This document shows positions 14,119 through 21,628 of a DNA stretch of 27,051 bases, piece by piece. The notes beneath the pieces were generated by a model. That model was not told the origin of the DNA. It ran no database searches and saw only the letters and a program-made list of their open reading frames with translations. Position numbers and translations under genes: made by a program. Numbering within the stretch: the first letter of the stretch is position 1; the number at the start of each line of letters is the position of its first letter. Source of the stretch: an uncultured Micromonospora sp. (GTDB taxonomy: Bacteria > Actinomycetota > Actinomycetes > Mycobacteriales > Micromonosporaceae); the NCBI GenBank assembly GCA_937951935.1, contig CALGAM010000090.1:1-27051 (forward strand), in the 5' to 3' direction.

Positions 14119-15384
14119 TCAGCCGTCGCGGCGGGCGACCGGCGCGGGGCCGGGGTTCCGCTCGCCGTCCGGCAACACCGCCGACCAGCGGCGCCGCCCG
14201 GACGGGGCGGACGGGGGCCGCGGGCGGGATCGCCGGGCGGCGGTGGCGGCGCGGCTCGCGGCGTGCAGCCGCAGCATCCCGGCCGCGGCCAGCCCGCCTC
14301 CGACGGCGAGCGCCACCGCGACCGGCACCCGGGCCCACGGCGCCGGCCAGGGCACCGGCACCACCGAGCGGGCGAAGACCGCCGCGTTCGTCACGCCGGT
14401 GAACAGCGCCAGGCAGGTACCGGCAAGCGTCAGCACGAAGTCGGTGGCCGGGCGCCGGGCCAGCGCGTACGCCGCCGCGGCGAGCGCCGCCACCCCGGTC
14501 ACCGTCGGCCAGAGCTGGGTCGTGACGAGACCGAGCAGCATACCGGCGAGGCCGGCGTCGGCGCCCCGGCCCAGTGCGTGGCCGAGCGCGGCGCCACCGC
14601 CGACCGCGGCCAGCCCGGCCAGCGCCACGGTGGCCCGCCGACCGGGCCGGGAGTCCCGGGGGAGCACGCCGAGCGCGCCGACGACGAGGCCACCGAGGAT
14701 GCTCGCGCTCCACCAGAGCAGCGGATCCGGCGGGGGAACCCAGTCCAGGGTGCCGCGCAGTTCCAGCGGGGTGGTGCCGTCCCGCAGTGGGATCACCCAG
14801 TCCCGGACCCGCTGTGGCCGGTCCGGCGCCGCGGCGACCCGGGGCGGTGGCCCGTCCTCCAGCCACCGCGCCCGCTGGTCGTGCCACCGGACCACCGGTT
14901 CCGTGCCGACCCGGCGCCAGGACGGCGGCGCCGTCGGGTCGGCACCGGGCGGCGGCGTCTCGCCCTCCAGCGTCCGGTTGAGGTACGTCGCCGGGGAGGC
15001 GGTGTTCTCGTAGACGCCGTCGGGCCGGATCTCCAGGTACGGCTCACCGGCGTACCCGAGTACCTGGATCGGGCGGCCGGTCCGGTTCTCCAGTTCCAGA
15101 CGGGCGCCCCCCTCGACCACACGCGCGCGCAGGCCGGGCAGGGCCGGGGTGACCCCGGTGACCCGGCTGCGGTAGTTGCTGCCCGCCGGGGCGTCGCCGG
15201 CGTGGGCGGCGGCCGGCGCGGCCGCCGCCAGCGCCCCGAGCAGGCCCGTCACGACAGCCAGCAGCAGTCGCGGGTACGCCCGTCGCGGGGCCGCGCCCAC
15301 CGTCCGGCTCCGCCGCGTCCGTCGTGCGAGCCCGCCCGTCGGTACGGCCCGGCATGGCCGCGGCGTCGGCTGGTTCCGGCTCAC
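14119..15384 (-). CDS. Unrecognised exported polytopic membrane protein of the copper/thiol module
   Basis: 421 residues, no family I can name. A basic N-terminus (1-38) and hydrophobic segment (about 39-58) end in APAAA-HAGD, a likely signal peptide. An extracytoplasmic domain follows (about 63-220): a beta-rich stretch (LRARVVEGGARLELENRTGRP), VLGYAGEPYLEIRPDGVYEN, and RWHDQRARW (167-174), a His/Asp/Arg cluster that could bind metal or ligand. Then about five membrane helices (near 223-242, 250-270, 277-309, 315-338, 352-373) and a basic C-terminal tail. The GTG start overlaps the stop of the DsbA-like gene (GTGA). Its place beside DsbA-like, MauE-like, CopC/D and YcnI genes suggests a role in copper or thiol handling outside the membrane; that is inference. 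Confidence 0.8.
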   Translation of the reverse strand: MSRNQPTPRPCRAVPTGGLARRTRRSRTVGAAPRRAYPRLLLAVVTGLLGALAAAAPAAAHAGDAPAGSNYRSRVTGVTPALPGLRARVVEGGARLELENRTGRPIQVLGYAGEPYLEIRPDGVYENTASPATYLNRTLEGETPPPGADPTAPPSWRRVGTEPVVRWHDQRARWLEDGPPPRVAAAPDRPQRVRDWVIPLRDGTTPLELRGTLDWVPPPDPLLWWSASILGGLVVGALGVLPRDSRPGRRATVALAGLAAVGGGAALGHALGRGADAGLAGMLLGLVTTQLWPTVTGVAALAAAAYALARRPATDFVLTLAGTCLALFTGVTNAAVFARSVVPVPWPAPWARVPVAVALAVGGGLAAAGMLRLHAASRAATAARRSRPRPPSAPSGRRRWSAVLPDGERNPGPAPVARRDG

Positions 15385-16190
15385 CCGCCCGCCGCCGCCA
15401 CCGCCGCGCGGACCGACTCGGCGCTCGCCTGTACCGGCTTCCCGTCGACCATGACGGTGGGGGTGCCGGTGACGCCGGCCCGGCTCGCCTCCTCGGTCAC
15501 GTGGTCGGTCCATTTCTTGAACGTATTCCCGCGCACGCAGTTGCGGAAACTGTCCCGGCCCAGCCCGACCTCGACGGCGATGTCGACCAGTTGGTCGTCG
15601 CTGAGGCCGGGGCCTCCCTCCGGCGGCTGCCGGTCGAAGAGCGCGCGGGCGTACTCCAGGAACTTGCCGCTCTGCGCGGCGCAGCCGGAGGCGGCCGCCG
15701 ACCGGGTCGAGTAGTTGGTGCTGGAGTAGCGGTTGAGGAACGCGACCGGGTGGTACGTCACCCGCACCTTGCCCTCGGCGACGAGCTGGTCGATCGTCTC
15801 GCCGGCCTGTTGCTCGAACTGCTTGCAGAAGGGGCAGAGGAAGTCCGCGTAGATGTCGATGTCGACCGGACCGGATCCGACGACGATGCCCGTGCCCTCC
15901 GGGTTCGCGCCGGCGGGCGGGGTGAAGTCGCCGGCGTTTCGGGCGGCCGTGACACCCCAACCGATCAGTCCGGCGATGACCAGCACGAACACCGCGCCGA
16001 CCGACGTCCACAGGGCGCGGCGGCGACGGCGTTCCCGGGCCCGCTGCTCGCGGATCATGCGGGCCGCGCGGTTTCCCGCCCGGCCGGGGCGGGACTCGCC
16101 GGGCCGTCCGGCCGGGGGTTCCCCGGCGCGACCCGGGTGGGACTCGCCTGGTCTGCCGGGCCGGCGTCGACTCTTCTTTCTGTCGTTCAT
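15381..16190 (-). CDS. DsbA-like membrane-anchored thiol:disulfide protein
   Basis: 269 residues. A cytoplasmic, very basic N-terminus (1-59) contains two copies of GRPGES-H/R-PGRAG (about 12-24 and 28-40). One transmembrane helix follows (about 60-80), then an extracytoplasmic DsbA-type thioredoxin domain. The catalytic site is DFLCPFCKQFE with C119-P-F-C122; the cis-proline loop is GTPTVMVDG (about 242-250). Two further cysteines (C170, C218) may form a structural disulfide, as in mycobacterial DsbA-like proteins. Likely role: oxidation or isomerisation of exported proteins. It lies 8 bp after the MauE-like gene and overlaps the next gene, so it sits in a three-gene operon. MauE/DoxX-type proteins are known partners of such thioredoxins. 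Confidence 0.93.
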   Translation of the reverse strand: MNDRKKSRRRPGRPGESHPGRAGEPPAGRPGESRPGRAGNRAARMIREQRARERRRRRALWTSVGAVFVLVIAGLIGWGVTAARNAGDFTPPAGANPEGTGIVVGSGPVDIDIYADFLCPFCKQFEQQAGETIDQLVAEGKVRVTYHPVAFLNRYSSTNYSTRSAAASGCAAQSGKFLEYARALFDRQPPEGGPGLSDDQLVDIAVEVGLGRDSFRNCVRGNTFKKWTDHVTEEASRAGVTGTPTVMVDGKPVQASAESVRAAVAAAGG

Positions 16191-16198
16191 CTCGACCG

Positions 16199-16756
16199 CT
16201 ACTCCTCCTGAGCCGGTTCCTCGTCATCCGGGCCGATCCCGATCGCCGCGTCCAGCGAGTAGGGCGTACGGGGCCAGAGGAGGAGGAAGCCGGCGAGCAC
16301 CAGGAAACCGAGGTCCCGCAGGATCTCGGTTCCGTATCTCGGATCCTGGCCGGCGGCGAGGTCGCCGCCGCCGCCGAAGCACCCGCAGTCGATGGAGAGC
16401 CCGCGCGCCCACGCCGAGACGATCCCCGCGACGAAGACCACCAGCAGGGCCGCGGAGACCCCGGCGGCCAGCCGGGTGGCGAGGCCGAGCAGCAGGATCA
16501 GGCCGAGCGCGATCTCCACGAACGGCAGCGCGGCGCCGATGACCATCGCCACGTCGTAGGGAAAGATCTGGTAGGCGTTGACCGCCCGGCCGGAGGCGCC
16601 GAGGTCACTGATCTTGGAACCGCCGGCGACCAGCCACACCGCGGCGAGACCCAGTCGGGACGCCAGGCTGAGCCAGGGGCGGGTGACCGACCAGCGGCCA
16701 CGCGCCGGGGTTCCCCCGTCTCCCACACCTACTACGGTCCGCTCCGTCACGGTCAT
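16199..16756 (-). CDS. MauE/DoxX-family redox-associated membrane protein
   Basis: 185 residues with four predicted transmembrane helices (near 32-47, 68-90, 97-117 and 147-161). The WLVAGGSKISDL motif after helix 1 is typical of the MauE/DoxX group, and SIDCGCFGGGGD (122-131) gives a CxC pair (C124, C126) at the membrane face after helix 3, suited to passing electrons or disulfides to a periplasmic partner. The C-terminus is acidic (DDEEPAQEE). ATG at 16756 has AAGG about eight nt upstream. First gene of the leftward operon with the DsbA-like protein 8 bp downstream, a common actinobacterial pairing; it probably recycles that protein's active site. Divergent from copC-copD. Confidence 0.9.
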   Translation of the reverse strand: MTVTERTVVGVGDGGTPARGRWSVTRPWLSLASRLGLAAVWLVAGGSKISDLGASGRAVNAYQIFPYDVAMVIGAALPFVEIALGLILLLGLATRLAAGVSAALLVVFVAGIVSAWARGLSIDCGCFGGGGDLAAGQDPRYGTEILRDLGFLVLAGFLLLWPRTPYSLDAAIGIGPDDEEPAQEE

Positions 16757-17062
16757 TTCGTCGCCTTGATCGATGACATGGTTCCCGGCGTGGCGGGTGC
16801 CGTGTGTAACACCGCACCACGTGACATCACGCTCACCTACGGTACGCGGGCACGCTCGCCGCCACCGGGCCATTCCCCGGGCCGGCACACGGCGCGGCCG
16901 TGGCCGGAGAGTGGGGATCGCCACGCGCCGAAGGCCGACACGGCACCTCGGGAACTTTTCCATCCGGACCGTCGACTATCGGTACGGACAGGGAACGGAT
17001 CGATGGGCGTGGAGGTCTGGTCCGGTGGTCGAAGGTCGCGCGGCGCAGTTCCATCGGCAACC
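16757..17062. promoter_or_regulatory. Divergent control region between the thiol operon and the copper operon
   Basis: 306 bp with no convincing gene. It must hold both divergent promoters. Seen: the inverted repeat CGTGA-CA-TCACG (16820-16831), next to CACGTG, about 65 bp upstream of the MauE-like start, and TTACAC on the minus strand nearby as a possible -10. I see no obvious copper-sensor (CsoR-like) operator. Confidence 0.4.
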
Positions 17063-19012
17063 ATGTCCGGCATGACTGTCGCGAATCGCCCTCGGCTCGT
17101 CGCGTACCACCGTGACGGTGTCCCCGCCGCCGTGCGTGGTCGCGGCGGTGCCTCCGCCGTCGCGCTCCGGCAGCCGACCCGTCCCGCGGCCGGAAACGGC
17201 CGCGGGAGTGCCCCGGCGGCCGGGAACACCCGCCGCGGGGCGAGCGCCCGGATCGGTACCGGACTCGGACTCCTGCTGGCCGCCCTCGCCCTCCTGCTCG
17301 GTCCGGCCACCCCGGCCCACGCGCACGCCGTGCTGGTGAGCAGCAGCCCGGTGGCGGACTCCGTGCTGTCCGCCCCCCCGACCGAGGTGGTGCTCACGTT
17401 CAGCGAGACCGTCCGCCACGTACCGGGCAAGATCCGTGTGATCGGGCCGGACGGCAGCCGGGTGGACCGGGGGGAGCCGACCCTCAACGGCGCCGTCGTC
17501 ACGATCCCGGTCGACCCGGGCGGGCCGCGCGGGACGTACCTGGTCACCTACCGGGTGATCTCGGCGGACAGCCATCCGGTCGCCGGCGCGTACACCTACT
17601 CGGTCGGGGCTCCGTCGCCGCCGCCGACCGACACCGGGGCCGACCGGGTCGACCCGGCGGTCGGGGTCGCCGTCCGGGTCGCCAAGTACCTCGGGTACGC
17701 CGGCCTGCTTCTGCTGATCGGTCCGGTGCTCGTGCTCACCCTGCTGTGGCCCCGCCGCCTGGATCGGACCGGCCCGGCCCGGCTGCTCTGGACCGGGATC
17801 GGGCTGATCGCCCTGTCGACGGTCGCCGCGCTCTGGCTCCAGGTTCCGTACACCGCGGGTGGCGGGCTGTTCGCGGTCAGCGGCGCCGCGTTCGGCGACG
17901 TCCTCGGCAGTACGTTCGGCGCGGCCCTGCTGGTCCGGCTGGGGATCCTGGCGGCGGTGGCGATCCTGGTCCGGCCGGTGGTCACCGGCCAGGCGGGCCG
18001 CGCCGACCAGATCCTGCTGGTCGTCCTCGGCGTGGTCGGACTCATCACCTGGCCGGTCGCCGGACATCCCGCCGCCTCGCCGGTGCCGGCGGTCTCGGTG
18101 GTCGTCGACGCCGTACACCTGGCCGGAATGGCGGTCTGGCTCGGCGGCCTGGTCATGCTCGGCGTCTTCCTGCTGCGCCGGGCGACCGAGCGGGAGCTCG
18201 ACGCCATCCTGCCGGTCTGGTCCCGGTGGGCCACCCTCGCCGTCTCCGCACTGCTGCTCGCCGGGCTGGTGCAGGCGCTGATCGAGGTCGGTACGGTGAA
18301 CGCCCTCGTCTCGACCACGTACGGCCGGCTGCTCATCGCCAAGATTCTGCTCTTCGCGCTGGTCATCGCGGTGGCCGCGTACTCGCGGCGGCTGGTCCAG
18401 CGCCGGCTGCTCGCCGACGGGTGGGCGGAGCCGGAGGAGGACGTCCGGGACGAGCCGGTGGGGGAGGACCTCCCGGAGGAACCCGTGGCGGAGGACGTCT
18501 CGGACGAACCCGTGGCGGAGGAGGACACCCCGAAGCACGGCGATCCCGGGTCGACCCTCGGCACGGTGCGGACCCGCCGCGCCGTCTGGGCGGAGCTCGC
18601 CATCACGGCGGTGGTGCTGGCGTTCTCCGCGATCCTGGTGCAGACGCCGCCGGCCCGCAGCGCCGAGGAGTACGCCGACGGTGGCACCGCCGGCTACTAC
18701 AGCGCGACGCTGACCAGTTCCCTGTACTCGCTGCAGGTCGAGGTGGACCCGGCCAGGGTCGGGAGCAACTCGATCCATCTGTACGCGTACACCCTGGACA
18801 ACAAGCCGATGCCGGTGGTCGAGTGGCGGGCCACGGCCGCCCTGCCCGACCAGGGGATCGAGCCGATCGAGATCCCGCTGCTGCCACTGACCGACAACCA
18901 CGTCACGGGCGAGATCAGCCTGCCGAGACCGGGAAGTTGGCAGCTGCGCTTCACCCTCCGGACATCGGACATCGACCAGGCCACGGTGACCAGCACCGTG
19001 CCGATCACCTAG
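17063..19012 (+). CDS. CopC-CopD fusion protein with C-terminal extracytoplasmic domain
   Basis: 649 residues. A long basic N-terminus and signal peptide (hydrophobic about 64-82) end at PAHA-HAVLVSSSP. Mature His88 plus the SADSHPVAG motif (D169, H171) match the Cu(II) site of CopC proteins. The CopC domain spans about 88-182. CopD-type membrane helices cover about 205-440, with DAVHLAGMAVWLGGL (349-363) the conserved histidine motif. An acidic loop (about 457-485) holds three 9-residue repeats. A further helix (about 508-526) and a beta-rich outer domain (about 540-649) of FixH/YtkA-like appearance complete it. Probable role: periplasmic copper binding and uptake. Start uncertain: ATGs at 17063 and 17072 lack a ribosome-binding site; an in-frame ATG at 17003 follows GGGAACGG. 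YcnI follows after 11 bp. Confidence 0.9.
   Translation: MSGMTVANRPRLVAYHRDGVPAAVRGRGGASAVALRQPTRPAAGNGRGSAPAAGNTRRGASARIGTGLGLLLAALALLLGPATPAHAHAVLVSSSPVADSVLSAPPTEVVLTFSETVRHVPGKIRVIGPDGSRVDRGEPTLNGAVVTIPVDPGGPRGTYLVTYRVISADSHPVAGAYTYSVGAPSPPPTDTGADRVDPAVGVAVRVAKYLGYAGLLLLIGPVLVLTLLWPRRLDRTGPARLLWTGIGLIALSTVAALWLQVPYTAGGGLFAVSGAAFGDVLGSTFGAALLVRLGILAAVAILVRPVVTGQAGRADQILLVVLGVVGLITWPVAGHPAASPVPAVSVVVDAVHLAGMAVWLGGLVMLGVFLLRRATERELDAILPVWSRWATLAVSALLLAGLVQALIEVGTVNALVSTTYGRLLIAKILLFALVIAVAAYSRRLVQRRLLADGWAEPEEDVRDEPVGEDLPEEPVAEDVSDEPVAEEDTPKHGDPGSTLGTVRTRRAVWAELAITAVVLAFSAILVQTPPARSAEEYADGGTAGYYSATLTSSLYSLQVEVDPARVGSNSIHLYAYTLDNKPMPVVEWRATAALPDQGIEPIEIPLLPLTDNHVTGEISLPRPGSWQLRFTLRTSDIDQATVTSTVPIT
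18437..18517 (+). repeat. Three tandem 27-bp repeats coding an acidic loop in CopC-CopD
   Basis: Units at 18437-18463, 18464-18490 and 18491-18517 encode EDVRDEPVG, EDLPEEPVA and EDVSDEPVA. Copies 2 and 3 are nearly identical in DNA (…GAACCCGTGGCG), pointing to recent duplication. The loop is cytoplasmic between membrane helices by simple topology and could bind cations. Confidence 0.8.
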
Positions 19013-19023
19013 AGAGGGAGCTC

Positions 19024-19764
19024 ATGATCCGTCACCGTCGGGCCGCGCTTCGCGCCGCCCTCGTTCTCGGCGCCGCCGCAGCCAGCGTGTTCGGGCTGGT
19101 CGCCCCGGCATCCGCGCACGTCACCGTGAACCCGCGGGAGGCGACCCAGGGCGGCTATGCCCGGTTGGCGTTCCGGGTGCCGACCGAGAGCGACACCGCC
19201 TCGACCGTCAGGCTGGAGGTGACACTGCCGGACGACGCACCGGTGGCGTCGGTCTCCACGATGCCGGTGCCGGGGTGGACGGTGGCGATCGAGCGGCGTC
19301 CGGTCAACCCGCCCGTGGAGGTGCACGGCAGCCAGGTGTCGGAGGTCGTGTCCAAGATCACATGGACCGCCTCGGCGGACGCCGGCATCAAGCCCGGGGA
19401 GTTCCAGGAGTTCCCGGTCTCGATGGGACCGTTGCCCGAGGTGGACCGGATGGTCTTCCGGGTTCTGCAGCACTACTCGGACGGCAACGTCGCCCGCTGG
19501 ATCGAGGCGCCGGCCGCCGACGGCACCGAGCCGGAGAACGACCCGGCGCCGGTCCTGAAGCTGCTCCCGGCGGCGTCGAACGCGCCGTCGGCCACCCCGA
19601 CGGCGACCGCCGCCGAGCCGGGCGCGAGCGCGGCGGACGACGACGGCGACTCGACCGCCCGGGGCCTCGGTATCGCGGGGCTCGTCGCCGGGCTGGCCGG
19701 TCTGGTCCTGGGGGCGTTGGCCCTCGTGCGCAGCCGGTCGACGACCACCCCACCCGCGGCCTGA
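19024..19764 (+). CDS. ycnI: YcnI-family (DUF1775) copper-binding protein
   Basis: 246 residues. A Sec signal peptide (1-31) ends ASA-HVTVNP, leaving a mature N-terminal His32, the ligand of the mono-histidine copper site described for Bacillus YcnI. The DUF1775 domain (32-160) shows VPTESDTAS, PGWTVAIERRP, TWTASADAGIKPGEFQEF and YSDGNVARWIE; W159 and nearby acidic residues complete the expected site. An Ala/Thr/Pro linker (about 182-212), one membrane helix (about 215-235) and a short basic tail anchor it to the outer face. GGGAG lies 5 nt before the ATG; the gap after the CopC-CopD stop is 11 bp. Probable function: copper chaperone working with the CopC domain. Confidence 0.94.
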   Translation: MIRHRRAALRAALVLGAAAASVFGLVAPASAHVTVNPREATQGGYARLAFRVPTESDTASTVRLEVTLPDDAPVASVSTMPVPGWTVAIERRPVNPPVEVHGSQVSEVVSKITWTASADAGIKPGEFQEFPVSMGPLPEVDRMVFRVLQHYSDGNVARWIEAPAADGTEPENDPAPVLKLLPAASNAPSATPTATAAEPGASAADDDGDSTARGLGIAGLVAGLAGLVLGALALVRSRSTTTPPAA

Positions 19765-20126
19765 TCCCGCGGCTGCCCGCCCACTCCTTGCGCGGCCTCG
19801 TCCCGGGCCGCCCGCTGGCCCGCCGGCACCTGCCGGCGGGCCAGCGGCGTCCGGGGGTGCGGAACGCGTGGCGGTCATCCCACCCGGGTCCGCCGCCGTC
19901 GGGCGGCGGCACACCGAGGCCGGGCGCCGGTGTCTCCCGGACCGCTCGCGGCGTCACCCGGCAGGGCCGGTCCGGCACGCAGCCGGCGGCCGTGGTGGCG
20001 GTTCGACAGGTCGGTGGTGTTTTCGGGCAATAATCCGTGTTCACGGTATTTCGCTCGGTATGGTCGTGCGGTACTCCGACCTGCGGGGTCGGTGGGTGTG
20101 CAAGGACCCACGAGGGAGAGACACGG
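19765..20126. other. Intergenic region: hairpins, inverted repeat, promoter of the next gene
   Basis: 362 bp without a credible gene. It holds the terminator at 19812-19847, a second perfect hairpin CCGCCGCC-GTCG-GGCGGCGG (19890-19909), and an AT-richer stretch near 20010-20060 that should contain the promoter of the 425-residue protein. In it CCGTG-TT-CACGG (20035-20046) is a perfect inverted repeat, a possible operator. Confidence 0.5.
19812..19847 (+). terminator. Strong hairpin ending the copC-copD/ycnI operon
   Basis: A perfect 16-bp stem, left arm 19812-19827 (CCGCTGGCCCGCCGGC) and right arm 19832-19847, closes a 4-nt ACCT loop. It starts 48 bp after the ycnI stop. No T-run follows. 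Confidence 0.75.
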
Positions 20127-21404
20127 ATGCGGTTCGTACGGCTCGCCGCCGGCATGCTCCTGCTCGCCATCGGGCTGCCGGTGCTTCTCGCCGGAGGTGC
20201 ACTGTGGATCGTGGCGCAGCAGCGCGGCCCGAACGGCGGGTACGGCGGACCGTTGGAGCGCGTCGAGACCCGGGGGCACGCGGTCGTCGTACCGGACCTG
20301 AACGCCCTGCTGCGCCGGGAGGCACCCGTCGTCCTGGCCGGCCGGAGCGGGATGCGGATCATCGCGCGTACCGACGGGAACCCCGCGTTCGTCGGGCTGG
20401 CTCCCGCCGCCGAGGTGGCGACCTACCTCTCCGAGACGTCGTACGCGCGCGTCGACCGGGTGAGCGTCACCCGGGGTGTCCTGCCGGTCCGCGTGACCCC
20501 GGTCGAGGGGAGCGCCCGCTCCGCGCGCGCCTCGGCCCCGGGACGGGCCCCCGAACCGGACGGGTCGCAGGACCCTGCCGCCGACCGGCTCCCGGCCACC
20601 GCCCGGGTGGGCCCGCCGGGCGAACAGAGCCTCTGGGTCCGGTACGGCGTCGGCGTGCTCGACCTGACCGCCGACGACGTACGCGGACACCGACTGAGCC
20701 TCGTCGTGATGCGCCCCGACGCCCGGCCCGGAATCGCCGCCGACCTGCGGGCCGAGATCCGTCCCGGCTGGCTCGGACCGGCCACCTGGGGCCTGGTGGC
20801 CACGGGCGGCCTGCTGGTGGTGCTTGGCACCGTGCTGCTGGCTCGGCCGATCCGGCCACGTGAGGTCGTCTTCGTCGTCGAACCGGACCAGGTTCCGGAG
20901 CTCGCCGCCCGCCTGGGCATCACCGCGCTGAACGACCTCGGCGCGCCGCCGGCCCGGGAGCAGCAGTCCGCGCGATCGCCGAGCGTGGCGTCGCCGGCGC
21001 GCACCGTCTCCCCGGGGAACCCGCGCGGGTCACCGGCCGGCCACCGTGCCGTGGCGACCGGCTCCGGCCGCGCGCCGGCCCCGATGCCCGCGCCGCCGCC
21101 CGTGCCCGTGCCGCCGCCCGTGCCCGTGCCGCCGCCGTCGCCGACCCCGCCGTTGCCCGCACCGACCCCGCCGGCGCCGACCCCGCCCCGGCCCGCACCG
21201 GTGCCGGCGGCCCCGGTCGCGCCGGCGTCCGCGGTCCGGTCGGTGTCCGCGTCCGGGCTGCCGGTCGCGGATCCGTCGGCCGGGTCGACTGCGTCGACGG
21301 TGCCGGTCGGGTCGACTCCGTCGAGGGTGCCGGCTGGGTCGACTCCGTCGACGGTTCCGGCCGGGTCGACTGCGTCGGCGGTTCCGGCCGGCCCTCCGTC
21401 GTGA
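20127..21404 (+). CDS. Unrecognised two-TM protein with proline-rich tandem-repeat tail
   Basis: 425 residues, no family recognised. Helix 1 (about 6-29) starts directly after MRFVR. A presumed extracytoplasmic domain (about 31-212) includes VVVPDLNALLRREAPVVLAG, ARTDGNPAFVGLAP and YARVDRVSVTRGVLPVRV; it resembles a beta-rich sensor or binding domain. Helix 2 (about 217-238) follows, then a cytoplasmic segment REVVFVVEPDQVPELAARLGI and a long low-complexity tail: PPPVPV repeats (nt 21093-21128), more Pro/Ala, then four 9-residue repeats ending the protein. The ATG has GGGAGAG eight nt upstream. Alone in its transcription unit. Tail composition suggests a disordered region or crosslinkable stalk; function unknown. 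Confidence 0.8.
   Translation: MRFVRLAAGMLLLAIGLPVLLAGGALWIVAQQRGPNGGYGGPLERVETRGHAVVVPDLNALLRREAPVVLAGRSGMRIIARTDGNPAFVGLAPAAEVATYLSETSYARVDRVSVTRGVLPVRVTPVEGSARSARASAPGRAPEPDGSQDPAADRLPATARVGPPGEQSLWVRYGVGVLDLTADDVRGHRLSLVVMRPDARPGIAADLRAEIRPGWLGPATWGLVATGGLLVVLGTVLLARPIRPREVVFVVEPDQVPELAARLGITALNDLGAPPAREQQSARSPSVASPARTVSPGNPRGSPAGHRAVATGSGRAPAPMPAPPPVPVPPPVPVPPPSPTPPLPAPTPPAPTPPRPAPVPAAPVAPASAVRSVSASGLPVADPSAGSTASTVPVGSTPSRVPAGSTPSTVPAGSTASAVPAGPPS
21282..21389 (+). repeat. Four tandem 27-bp repeats at the 3' end of the 425-residue gene
   Basis: Four contiguous units starting at 21282, 21309, 21336 and 21363, each GGGTCGACT-(G/C)CGTCG-...-CCGG, encode GSTASTVPV, GSTPSRVPA, GSTPSTVPA and GSTASAVPA. 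High DNA identity including synonymous sites points to slippage or recombination; copy number probably varies between strains. Confidence 0.85.
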
Positions 21405-21411
21405 CCCTCCG

Positions 21412-21433
21412 TGCCCGGCGCCAGCGCCGGGCA
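21412..21433 (+). terminator. Hairpin directly after the 425-residue gene
   Basis: TGCCCGGCG-CCAG-CGCCGGGCA, a perfect 9-bp stem with a tetraloop, beginning 8 bp after the stop codon. Confidence 0.6.
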
Positions 21434-21470
21434 GGGCAGGAGCCGGTGGACCCGGACGGGCCGGCACGAC

Positions 21471-21507
21471 GAGCGGCCCCCCGCGCTGCCGACACGGGGG
21501 GCCGCTC
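21471..21507. terminator. Second hairpin in the convergent gap
   Basis: Perfect 13-bp stem GAGCGGCCCCCCG (21471-21483) and CGGGGGGCCGCTC (21495-21507) with an 11-nt loop. It could end rightward transcripts and also those from the converging mannosyltransferase gene. Confidence 0.65.
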
Positions 21508-21529
21508 TCACCGGGGGATCGGTGTACCG

Positions 21530-21625
21530 AAGGGACGTTTCAGATGTTGTCACCAGATTAGCTGCCTGAGCCCAGACTAGATATATCTGTCCATTTGGCG
21601 CAAGTTCTATGACTAACCGGTATAC
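21530..21625. other. AT-rich island with palindrome in a convergent gap
   Basis: About 95 bp are far less GC-rich than anything around. They contain the perfect palindrome AGATATATCT (21579-21588) and no supported gene. Lying after two terminators and before the stop of a convergent gene, this is not where a promoter is expected. It could be a small RNA gene, a protein-binding site or a remnant of inserted DNA; nothing in the sequence decides. Confidence 0.4.
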
Positions 21626-21628
21626 GGC

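Noticed and set aside
21282..21389. Short tandem repeats considered as a CRISPR array
   Set aside because: Units abut without spacers, stay in frame and code a continuous protein tail.
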